From assembly GCA_963575645.1 (NCBI GenBank), contig OY754471.1:33798401-33862400 (forward strand): 64,000 nucleotides of DNA, given 5' to 3'. The notes beneath the pieces were generated by a model. It searched no databases. It worked only from the letters and a program-made list of their open reading frames with translations, and had not been told where the DNA came from. Position 1 is the first letter of the stretch. Every line of letters begins with the position of its first letter. The DNA is from Xanthostigma xanthostigma (taxonomy: Eukaryota > Arthropoda > Insecta > Raphidioptera > Raphidiidae). The position numbers and the translations under genes were made by a program. Positions 55,958 through 64,000 of the stretch are shown here, piece after piece.

Positions 55958-57852
55958 CTGTCAGCGGGCTGTATCTCAAGAACCGTAATAGGTAGAGAGT
56001 TGAAATTTTCACAGAGTGTGTATTTCTATTGCCGCTAGAGCAACAAATAATTAAAAACCCCCCAAAACTCCCAAAAGAGGAGCAAACTAAGTTTTTTGCT
56101 TATAATTCGCTCAATTTAAATCAGATCGTTTCGAGACCTGTCTTAAACGAAGGAGGAGAAAATTTTACATAGATTTTGTATAACAGAATTCGTCGAAACA
56201 CTTTTTTTGTACAGCTTTATATAGAAATATAATGTATAAATTCTATTTTGTCTAATCCATAGCATACACGGAGATCGTCTGTCTTCGTTTGTTGCATAGT
56301 GTACTATGGGAATTTAAATATTGCGTATGTTTTGTCTTAAAAAAAAAGATTGCATTTGTTCAAAAACGAATGTCATTTCAAATATTAGTCAGTCTTTTGA
56401 CATTAGTATTTTTATGCAACGCCTTCTGAGTTAACGATTTGAATAACTAATTTTAATTATTAGAACATATTGCTTTGACAGAATATGCAAACGTCATTTT
56501 TTACATTTTTTACCATTCCAACACCATGGATGAGCGGAATGAAACCAAATTTTGGGAGGATGTTTGATATGCAAATATGAAGAGGCCTATTGTTTTTCAG
56601 AGACGTCGGCGCAAGCGCAAAAGAAATATATATTATAATGTTGTTTTTATAAGATAATAGTATACTTTTCATAAAGGCGTATTATTTTGTTTTACAGGAG
56701 TTTTGTAAAATAAATTTTTGAAAAAAATCGGCGCATGCGTAGAAGAAATATATACTATAAGGCTGTTTTTTATATAATAACGGTATACTTTTCATTACGG
56801 TTTATTATTCTATCTATGTTTACAAAAGTTTTGTAATTTTTTTGGGAAAAATTGGCGCATGCGCAAAAGAAATATATGCAATAACGTTGTTTTATATAAT
56901 AATAGTATATATTTCATAATGGTTTATTATTCTATTTTAAAAGAAAGTTTTGTAAAAAGTTTTAGGGGGAAAGGCGGCGCATGCGCAGAAGAGATATGTG
57001 CTATAACATTGTTTTTATATAATAATGGTATACGTTTCATAATGGTTTAATATTCTAAAGTTTTGTATTTTTTTTTTTTGGGGAAATCGGCGCATGCGCA
57101 ACAGAGATATTTGCCATAACGTTGTTATTTGATATAATGGTATATTTATCAAAACCTTATATTATTTTATTCTACAAGAAATTTTTGTAAAAAAAGTGTT
57201 TATAATATAAAAACGCCGGGGTGAATTATGTAAAATTTCACGCCTTGAAATTCTTGAACTACTTGCATACTCCCACTGGTTACATATTGTTATAGCGCCT
57301 CTCTTGTTTCTTTTACAAAAGTATTTAAAAAGTACATAGTGTACGGAACCCTTCGTGTGCGAGTCCGACTCGCACTTGACCGGTTTTATTTTGTTTAGCA
57401 TACATTTTTAGGCACGACCCAAGCAATAGCTGGAAACGTCTATAATGACTCGCTTTGTCTGTGAATCTGTACGTCCCATTTTTTGATGTCAGACGTACCG
57501 CCACTACAAAAAACTTTTTTTGTTCGATTCGTCTCCGGCTAAGATCATAACCATTTTTGAATTTTGGCCCCAGAGGAGAGCAATTTAAAAATACGGAGTT
57601 CTTCGATTATAACTCGCTCAATTTAAATCGGTCGGCCAACACATAAAGACGGCCCAGCTTAGCCGTGAGTTCAAAATATTATTCTGTATGAAGTGAACTT
57701 ACCTGAATGGGAGCACAATCCATTATTACGTTAGCTACTTGATCCATCATTTTTGTTGAAAACGTAAATACGTCCAACACAGTAACGCCCCTCGATAAGC
57801 ACAGTCGACACATTGTACTTAAACCATAAGCATTTATCGATATTTCTTTCAT
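49712..57852 (-). CDS. ZAD-C2H2 zinc-finger protein gene 2 (two exons, 591 aa, 11 fingers)
   Basis: This is a probable nuclear DNA-binding factor of the insect ZAD family. Exon 1 (57852-57703, 50 codons) begins MKEISINAYGLSTMCRLCLS and gives the first ZAD cysteine pair. A GTAAGT donor and TTTTCAG acceptor bound a 6.4 kb phase-0 intron. Exon 2 (51337-49712) begins IIRRDGMPNFICQSCYTQLM, the second pair, then an acidic linker of about 190 residues with repeated DE-rich motifs, then 11 C2H2 fingers. Fingers 2 to 9 alternate between two types, CNKQFVQSQ and CNQCFSQ, so the array grew by duplication of a two-finger unit. The exon 1 ZAD half is closely similar to gene 1. The large intron holds most of the mosaic repeats of the window. 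A further ATG lies within exon 1 at STMCRLC. Confidence 0.88.
51581..51780 (+). mobile_element. tRNA-like SINE, single unit, in the intron of zinc-finger gene 2
   Basis: AGCTCTCGCATGAAGTG, an A-box-like ATTACTCAGCTAGCGCG (near 51650), B box GGGTTTGAATCCCG (51687) and CATTGTTGTAACG align with each arm of the palindromic element at 34454-35024. It is more diverged, so probably older. Confidence 0.6.
51948..52035 (+). repeat. tRNA-Ser-like sequence (SINE head or tRNA pseudogene)
   Basis: A box TTGACCGAGCGGACTAAGG and B box GGGTTCTAATCCCG are well formed, with a long variable region as in class II tRNAs. The 5' and 3' acceptor strands do not pair, so it is not a working tRNA. An A-rich tail follows (AAATAAAAATATTTTTT). 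Confidence 0.6.
52118..53148. mobile_element. Mosaic repeat with GACGTGATAACGTC ends, copy A
   Basis: It starts TTTTTGACGTGATAACGTC, with ACACCGGCTGCATGCTCG next, and ends in the inverted GACGTTATCACGTCAAAAA. Between them are cargo P (about 52255-52690) and the segment TCACGTAAAACTATCG...AAACCGACTTTACAGAC. A 230-bp centre follows, then that segment inverted (52989-53045). It looks like two elements facing each other. No ORF. Confidence 0.65.
53177..53236. repeat. Perfect short hairpin
   Basis: AAAAAAAGCGTGGGGCGCT and AGCGCCCCACGCTTTTTT face each other around a loop of about 25 bases (CGATGTACGAAAATGTGG). GC-rich and strongly stable. Confidence 0.6.
53697..54385 (+). mobile_element. Mosaic repeat with GACGTGATAACGTC end, copy B
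   Basis: Same order as the first half of copy A: TTTTTGACGTGATAACGTC, ACACCGGCTGCATGATCG, cargo P, then ACGTTATCACGTAAAACTAT and CCGACTTTACAGACAACC. A 36-bp internal duplication (TTTTTTATACAAATTTATAT, near 53945-53985) is private to this copy. Confidence 0.65.
55041..55215. repeat. 65-bp direct repeat
   Basis: GACAAACATATATCTGTAGG, ATTTAACGTGCGAAAGAA and GAGATGGAATACATTACAC occur at about 55042 and 55151, about 108 bp apart. The copies differ by a few bases. Non-coding. Confidence 0.65.
55913..55962. repeat. GTCT/GTCC microsatellite
   Basis: About eleven tetranucleotide repeats, GTCC interspersed, near the start of the GGTTCCGTAC element, where this family usually has them. Confidence 0.9.
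56607..57190. repeat. Five tandem units of about 120 bp containing GCGCATGCGC
   Basis: Units start GGCGCATGCGCA(G/A)AAG at about 56611 (GGCGCAAGCGC), 56731, 56854, 56976 and 57090. Each has ATATATAATAATGGTATACTTTTCATAATGG-type sequence and AAAGTTTTGTA, here cited in parts. Inverted, shorter arrays occur at 60113-60360 and one unit at 30880. Confidence 0.75.
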
Positions 57853-58129
57853 TTTTATTTTGGCAATTTTAGGTATATATCTTTTTGTGTGTTTGAATTA
57901 TCTGCCTGTCAGACTCAGAGTCAGACCCTTGGGGTATAGAAATAAGGTCAATAAGGAGAACCATCGACTTATTCTCCTAGACACGACTTCCCAGTTCGGC
58001 ATAATATTATGTCCTTGTAGTTTTTTTTTTTCTGGCTCTCTGAATGGGGAGGACAGAGTAAACCATTGTTTTCTCTACAAGCACAATACATTGAGATTAT
58101 ACTATTTTGAGAGAGATAGAGATTGAACA

Positions 58130-59530
58130 CACCATCGAACTCTTTTTTTCTTTCGGATGTCAAGGAGTATATGCAAAAGGACTATTTTATCCGTCTTTCT
58201 TTTAGATAAATTAATGACAAATTTTTAATATTTAAAATAATATTTTAATATGTAATTTTTGAAGGACTGATGGAAAACCAATCTTAGGATTGAATGTAAT
58301 CCAATAATTCGTCTCAGCAATAATATAAATCTACATGGTATTGCATTGCCCATGACTTTTTCTATAAAATATATTATCTTTAATCATTTAGTTTTAAACG
58401 AGCAATCTAAAAGATTTTGGTGTACAAAAAGTTAAATATTAATAAAGTAGGTACCTACAAATCTTTTTTTAAATGTTTATTTGATTGGTTACGAAAGTCA
58501 CATGTCCCTTTTTGATGAATTCCAGTCCTCATTCACCAAAAATTATGATCATAGTTTTGACCATTCGATTTGGAATTACATCTAGGAACTTTTTGAAGAA
58601 ATTGAAGTGGGGGACGAAAAAATTGTACAAGTTAACATTTAAAAAAAGAAGGATTTGTTTTTTTGCGAATATCTCAACAACTATTGCAGATATCTGAAAT
58701 CACAAGAAAGATTCTGAAAGAGCAGGAAATTTCCTATAAAAAAGTTCCATCTCCTGGAACTCTAGTTACCACCAATATTTCTAATTTTAATTTAGAAGTG
58801 AAGATATAAACTTACGTTGAAAAAATCATTACAATATATGTTATTATGTCAAAAAATGATAGAGCAAAAACATTTTTTTACCTGGCGAGACTTATATAAA
58901 CATTTCAAAAATTCTTTTTGAGCTCATTTGAAATCAGTATGAAGTAATTTAAGTGCTATTTTATCCAGAATTTTGTGCACTATTAATATAACAATAACAT
59001 TTTTTTTAGTCAAATAGCCCATTAGCAACTCACTGTAATATATGTCTAAATATTTTAATCAGCAGCCAGAAATAAATCTCTTACGTTTCAATACCGATAA
59101 TGATTTTATATAGTTCAGAGTAACAATTTTGAAGTGAGAAATGACTTTTCAATCAGTTATATACGCATTATGCATACAACATACCTACTGCACTTCACAT
59201 ATCAATACCAGGCCGAGCCGGACCCTTGATGATGTAAATTGTTCCCTCGGGGGTTTTAAAGTTTAAAATAACGTTTCATTGACAGATTGGTACCGGCGCA
59301 ACTTTCTTACTTGAACCCTCCGTTGCACAAAATGTATTAACATTGTTTATATTATGTATTGTGATGTTTTGCTGTATTAAATAATAATATCATAAACCAT
59401 AAAATGAGCAGTATTCCGTAGGTATTAGAATATAAATAAAATTTAATATAACAAATGTAAATAACTTACCCTAAGGATACCGAGTTAAAAGGAACTATTT
59501 AATATTACTAATTATTAAAAAAAAAAAAAA
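58130..59530. other. AT-rich upstream region without a recognised gene
   Basis: This lies upstream of the first exon of zinc-finger gene 2. I see no further exon, domain or repeat end. Promoter elements of that gene would be expected in the first few hundred bases but none is distinctive. Confidence 0.4.
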
Positions 59531-59531
59531 C

Positions 59532-60112
59532 AATTGGTTGTCTGTAAAGTCGGTTTACGGACGATAGTTTTACGTGATAACGTATTCCGTAATACATAAC
59601 CTAAATTTATATAATAATTATAATAATTCGAATCTATGATATTGCATCTTTCGCTTCAAATTTAGGTAAATTTTATTTATTAAATTACTCACCACCTATA
59701 AAAATAATTTTTTTTATTAACTTTCTTTCTTTCGTATTTATTTAAGTCTCAAAGATTAACTGTCATACTATTTATAAAACAATTGTTTCACTGTTTATAT
59801 AAAATTCCAAAACCTACTTACAATATTTAAGTATTTTCATACGTCAAAAAATTGATTTTTATAATGATAAAATTTGTAAGAAAACGATTTTTTCGAGATG
59901 AGACCTAGCTAAAACGATTTTTTGCCCCCCAAAATCCCTTTTCAGTAAATTTAATCCAAATCGTTAGGGCCGTTTTCGAGAAAAGCACGCACAGGGTCAG
60001 GCGGAACGTTACGAACGTTACGAACGTTACACTTTTTCGTGCATGCAGCCGGTGTTTTATCAATTTATAAGATTGGTGATTCATCAATTTATATAACGTT
60101 ATCACGTCAAAA
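59532..60112 (-). mobile_element. Mosaic repeat with GACGTGATAACGTC end, copy C, different interior
   Basis: The ends are as in copies A and B (GTAAAGTCGGTTTACGGACG at the left; CGTTATCACGTCAAAAAC at the right, inverted). The 360 bp between 59606 and 59967 are unrelated to cargo P. AACGTTACGAACGTTACG forms a short array near the right end. Confidence 0.6.
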
Positions 60113-60932
60113 ACATTTTACAAAACTTTCTTGTAAAGTAGAATAATAAAACACTATAAAAAGTACACTATTATTATATAAAAAACAACTATGGCATGTA
60201 TCTCTTTTGCGCATGCGCCGATTTTCCCCAAAAAATTTACAAAAATTTCTAGTAAAAATAGATAGAGTAAAAACCGTTTTAAAAACTATATTATTATTAT
60301 ATAAAACATCATTATAAGAGATATATTTTTTTACGCATGCGCCGATGTTCCCCAAAAACAATAGGCCACTTCATATTTGCATATCAAACATCCTCCCAAA
60401 ATTTGGTTTCAATCCGCTTATCCTTGGTGTCGGAATGATAAGAAATGTCAAAACTGACGTTTGCAACTGTCAAAGTATTATGTTCTAATAATAATTAGTT
60501 ATTCCAATACTTAACTTAGAAGGCGTTGCATTTCACAAAATACTAATGTCAAAAAATTGAATTAAACATTAGAAATGCAGCCGTTTTCATGTTAAGACAA
60601 GACATACGTTATCTTCTAATTTCCATGTACGGCAAACAAAGACGACCGACCGCGTCGCGCCATGCATTAGACAACATTGCATTTATACAGCTATTTTTCT
60701 ATATAAATTTGTATAAAAAAACTGTTTGGGCAAATTCTGTTATACGAAATCTATGTAAAAACCGATCTGATTTAAATTGAGCGAGAAATTAGCAAAAAGC
60801 ACGAACAGGGTCAGGCGGAACGTTACGCGTTACGAACGTTAGGAACGTTACACTTTTTCGTGCATGCAGCCGGTGTTTTATCAATTTATAAGATTGGTGA
60901 TTCATCAATTTATAAGACGTTATCACGTCAAA
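60113..60932 (-). mobile_element. Mosaic repeat, copy D: minisatellite plus cargo P plus GACGTGATAACGTC end
   Basis: Directly joined to copy C. From left: two to three inverted GCGCATGCGCC units, CATCCTCCCAAAATTTGGTT, cargo P inverted, then ACGTTATCACGTCAAAAA. It thus combines the interior of the 55862 element with the terminus of copies A to C. Confidence 0.65.
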
Positions 60933-60989
60933 AAAATTATCTACGCTGATGATTAAGTAGATCAGAAGATGTAGGCCGGGCCAATTAAA

Positions 60990-61939
60990 TCTATACAGTA
61001 TGTAAACACGTAAGGTGCACATAGGGAAATTAACATTGGGAAAAAATGACTGGATGATTGGATCAGAGTGAGCCTTGAAATCTTGTTTTTCAATTTGACA
61101 GATAGGTAATATTCTTTTGCAAAATGAATGTGTATACCTACTACCGAAGAAAATATTTAAATGATTACAACATAATCGGACTTTTTTTATTAATGGGACA
61201 TTAAATTCCCAAAAATACTTAAATACGGTGCGAGATCAAATATCTCCGCCTATTCGTGTTGAACCTAAAGACATTGGGTCACTGATGTACCAACGCGCAT
61301 ACGTCATATCAGTCAGACAATTTTTGAATGAAATGTTTCCAAACAGATGGAGTTGTTTTTTGTTTTATTTTTGTACAAAAAAATTAAAATAATGATTTAT
61401 AAGAGCTTTTTATTATTAAAAAAGCCAAGTAAAATAAAAATAAATCGAAATAAAATAGAAATCCTCAAAAAATTACCACGATAATTCTATAGAAATAACA
61501 ATTAATGCAGTCATGGCTAACTCTGATCCAAGTATTTTTTCCCAATGCTAATTTCCCTATGTGCACCTTACGCGTTTACATACTGTATACTAATATATAA
61601 AGTTGAAGAGTTTGTTTGTTTGTTTGTTTTGTTGAACGCGTTAATCTCAGGAACTACTGGTTCGAAATGAATTTTTTTTGTTGGATAGCCCATTTATCGA
61701 GGAAGGCTATAGGCTATATAATATCACGCTACGAGCAATAGGAGCGGAACATCAATGAAAAATGTTGCAAAATATAACTCAAAATTTGTCCGTCCGATAA
61801 AAACTTTTGAACGGTAACTCCGATCATCATGAAATTTGGACACAACATTCATCTCAGTAAACTAAGATAAACGTGTGTACTCATGTACTTCCCCTCATTC
61901 GTTCTTTTGCACCCGGATGAAACCGGGCGGGACCGCTAG
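60990..61939 (+). mobile_element. Non-autonomous Helitron, interrupted near its 5' end by a MITE
   Basis: The first bases TCTA (60990-60993) plus TA are followed by a MITE. After it comes TACTAATATATAAAGTTG and AAGAGTTTGTTTGTTTG, the well-known insect Helitron 5' end. The 3' end is GCACCCGG...CCGGGCGGGACCGCTAG, a hairpin plus CTAG, followed by T. The interior has the known ATAGCCCATTTATCGAGG word. Without the MITE it is about 358 bp long. Confidence 0.8.
60996..61585. mobile_element. Tc1/mariner-type MITE inserted in the Helitron 5' end
   Basis: Inverted ends of about 80 bp: CAGTATGTAAACACGTAAGG at the left, its near complement at the right, and TGCACATAGGGAAATTA next. TA is duplicated on both sides (60994-60995, 61586-61587). 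No transposase. Confidence 0.75.
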
Positions 61940-62212
61940 TCATATATAAAAACAGAATATAAATAGGAACATGTAAATTATTTAATATTAGAGACAAAAA
62001 ACAACGAAAAAAATATTATTTGGAGGCCACGGTCGAAAATTTTAATTGAAATAAAAATACATTGTGAACTTTCAAAACAATATTTGACAAAATTAGGTTC
62101 GTTCATAACTTGTGATTCTGGCCTACAAAGAGAGATAGGCTCGCGAAGGCGGCAAGAGTTAATCGGATGCGAGAGACGACTGATAATAGGTAGCTCTTAA
62201 AATATACCGCAT

Positions 62213-62450
62213 CAAGGGCATAGATACGGGGAGGGGTAAAGGGGTAATTAAAAAAATAAAACTGAAAATAATACGAATACCTGGCTAGAAAATAAAATTT
62301 AGATATACTTCTAGAAACAAAGTTTGTAAAATTGGTTTGGGAATTAATATTTTGCTTGATACTACTCTTCGTGAGTATTCTTAATAAAACTTAAAAAATA
62401 CTGTTTTTTTTTGCTTTACCCCCTCCAGAAAAAAAATATCTACGCCCTTG
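62213..62450. mobile_element. hAT-type MITE with 8-bp target duplication
   Basis: Ends CAAGGGCATAGATACGGGG and (complement) CAAGGGCGTAGATATTT, flanked by TACCGCAT (62205-62212) and TACCGCAC (62451-62458), 7 of 8 identical. The word TTTTCAGTTT/AAACTGAAAA links it to 35588-35690. Confidence 0.7.
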
Positions 62451-62459
62451 TACCGCACA

Positions 62460-62960
62460 CATCGATGAATGAATAAAGACTGTTAATCGATTAATTGGCG
62501 TTGCAAGATAAATACAGACTTGCGACGTTTTCTTTACTTCTGTTTGATTATTGACTTTTAGGACAATAATTGTGACCGTGTTTCGTTCATCGTTTGTTTT
62601 AGTTCATAATTTATTGATCTCTACTTTCCATACAACTAAATTCCTGGGAATTCCCTTGCAATGAATCTGTTAACAATTTCCCCTCGTATTATTCTGGCTA
62701 CAATTACAGATTTTTTTCAGAAATTAGGATAAGGTAGATAATTTTCTGACATGCGAGTTTGGCAGATAATTAGTTAGGTTTTTGGAATTATTAAGGTAAA
62801 CCATAGAAAACCTCAACAAGATGTACTTACTGTAGAAAAGAGTCCTATGTCGCTTCTGATACCACTGAGATTTGAACTAGTTTGAATAGGGGAGGGACTT
62901 AGTTTTTTCAAAGTATCCATCTGAAACCATGTTCCCAAAAATATTCAATATTTATTTTTT
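62460..62960. other. AT-rich stretch without a recognised gene
   Basis: No domain, repeat end or long frame was recognised. Confidence 0.4.
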
Positions 62961-62970
62961 TAGTGTGTTA

Positions 62971-63695
62971 GGGCCCTTTTCCACGAGACACTGGTGTCCG
63001 GACACCGGTGTCTCATTCTAGCCGATCATACAAGTATATGCATGTTTACCCACGGAACACATCTATCGGACACTCGGTTTCCGACACGGCGACTGTGTCT
63101 CGAAGTGTTTCTGTTCCGCCACAATTGAAAAACACAGACACCTGTGTCTGTTTAGCAAAGCATTGAGATAAAGCGTGCTCTACCCACGAGACACGCCACC
63201 ACGCCAGTGTCTAGTGTTAATAAGTTTTTCTATAGGGGTGATGCACTTTCTCATGTTTGTTTCCTGGCCTTTTATATGAATTTCTAAAATTGAGTTCATC
63301 GAAGGACTTGACGGACATGCGGAAATATTGAAAGAATTTATCTGGATGATTTCGTAAATCCAAATATAAGAATGGGTAAAGCCCTTTTTCATGCCTTTCG
63401 GCTAATAAAGGGTGTACCCAAAATCTTCGTTACTTCATACATTTCGCCTTTTTTTGCCGTCTTTTTCTTATTAACAAGAGACCGAGCAAAATTAACGTCA
63501 AAATTGTCGTCTAGTGCATCCATCTCGGCATTCAAAATACTACTAAAAAATTCTTTTGGCAAACGCTGTGTCCCCACACTGGTGAATATTCTCCATCGAA
63601 CACCGGTGTCAGATACCGAGACACCGGTGTCGGACACCGGGACACCGGTGTCGGACACCGGTGTCCGGACACCAGTGTCTCGTGGAAAAGAGGCC
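62971..63695 (-). mobile_element. PIF/Harbinger element, internally deleted, with transposase N-terminal relic
   Basis: The target duplication TTA (62968-62970, 63696-63698) and ends GGGCCCTTTTCCACGAGACA / (complement) GGCCTCTTTTCCACGAGACA fit PIF/Harbinger. Both ends are followed by repeated GACACCGGTGTC. The minus strand keeps the start of a HARBI1-like transposase, so the family assignment rests on both ends and protein. Confidence 0.75.
63180..63560 (-). pseudogene. Harbinger transposase N-terminal fragment
   Basis: The sequence reads MDALDDNFDVNFARSLVN near 63520, KGLYPFLYLDLRNHPDKF near 63385, QYFRMSVKSFDEL near 63330 and QETNMRKCITPIEKL near 63265. These are in the order of HARBI1-type transposases, where the YFRMS-SFDEL block precedes the helix-turn-helix and DDE core. 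The pieces lie in different frames (one change before EKGLYP and another after SFDEL). Everything after IEKL, including the DDE core, is deleted, and the terminal repeat follows directly. Confidence 0.65.
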
Positions 63696-63698
63696 TTA

Positions 63699-64000
63699 CA
63701 TAATCAAGTTGTAACCTTTTTCAATGATTTTCTTATGTTCGATATCGTTTCAATAGTTTACTTGTGATCGAAATTCTGGTCAAATTTAATGATTGAAATT
63801 TGACCCACCACTTCCCGTTATTCTATCGAGCTGAAATTTTGCACACATTTTAGAGAGAGAGATTGTGAATTATAGACGCTCAACAGCTGAGGTCATCAGC
63901 GTCTATTACACACATCTTAGACAGCGTCAGCCGTATCTTAACAATATAATAAAAGTGGCCATCAAAAATGAAAGAGGGATAGAGCGTATGATCTGTTTCT
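63699..64000. other. Right edge, no gene recognised
   Basis: AT-rich sequence with short frames; nothing to annotate. Confidence 0.4.

Larger units (their letters stand above)
55862..57385 (+). mobile_element. GGTTCCGTAC repeat carrying cargo P and a GCGCATGCGC minisatellite
   Basis: The start AGGGTTCCGTACCCGAAGGG and the end TACGGAACCCTTCGTGTGCG, then GAGTCCGACTCGCACTTG, are the hallmarks of a repeat widespread in insect genomes. Inside are a GTCT microsatellite, a diverged cargo P (about 56100-56560) and a tandem array. Noncoding. Confidence 0.65.

Overview
This 64 kb window is from an AT-rich, transposon-dense insect genome. The clearest evidence for an insect is a pair of ZAD-type C2H2 zinc-finger genes, a family that expanded in insects. 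Supporting this are BEL/Pao and Ty3/gypsy LTR elements, Jockey/CR1-like and RTE-like LINEs, Helitrons with the insect-type 5' terminus (TCTATACTAAT), a Penelope-like element, and PIF/Harbinger, hAT and Tc1/mariner relics. I cannot name the order. Several short repeats (the GGTTCCGTAC repeat and the Helitron family) resemble ones I know best from Lepidoptera, but such repeats move between orders.

Host genes are sparse. Two ZAD-C2H2 zinc-finger genes lie on the minus strand, at 33381-35298 (345 aa, one 880 bp intron) and 49712-57852 (591 aa, 11 fingers, one 6.4 kb intron). Both have a phase-0 intron at the same place. A broken first exon of a third paralogue lies between them at 48205-48270, so this is a local tandem array in turnover. 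A possible first exon with a signal peptide and a perfect splice donor is at 31290-31370 (+).

Layout. 1-2600: minus-strand gypsy gag-pol cut by the window edge. 2.6-7.7 kb: Helitrons and three foldback or inverted-repeat elements. 8.2-9.2 kb: LINE 3' end. 10.3 kb: short Penelope terminal element. 12.5-16.8 kb: a decayed LINE split by a complete-looking Penelope-like element (RT plus GIY-YIG). 17-20.1 kb: hairpins and another Penelope-derived hairpin. 20.4-26.0 kb: BEL/Pao element with its LTRs and TSD. 26.1-28.3 kb: hAT MITE, Penelope hairpin, LINE RNase H fragment. 29.6-30.7 kb: RTE-like relic split by a Harbinger element that retains a MADF-domain piece. 31.9-35.6 kb: foldback copies and the first zinc-finger gene. 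36.0-41.2 kb: a gypsy element with identical LTRs and one long ORF. 41.5-48 kb: foldback, gypsy fossil, 114-bp tandem array, hAT-like element. 49.7-57.9 kb: second zinc-finger gene, whose intron is filled with modular repeats. 59.5-63.7 kb: more modular repeats, a Helitron with a MITE in its 5' end, a hAT MITE and a Harbinger relic with transposase sequence.

The most interesting signal is a set of five Penelope-derived insertions, four of them short hairpins without any ORF. Each is flanked by an 11-13 bp target duplication, and three carry a hammerhead-ribozyme-like core (CTGARGA, stem, GAAAC). The second is a set of mosaic repeats that share one internal cargo but have different termini.
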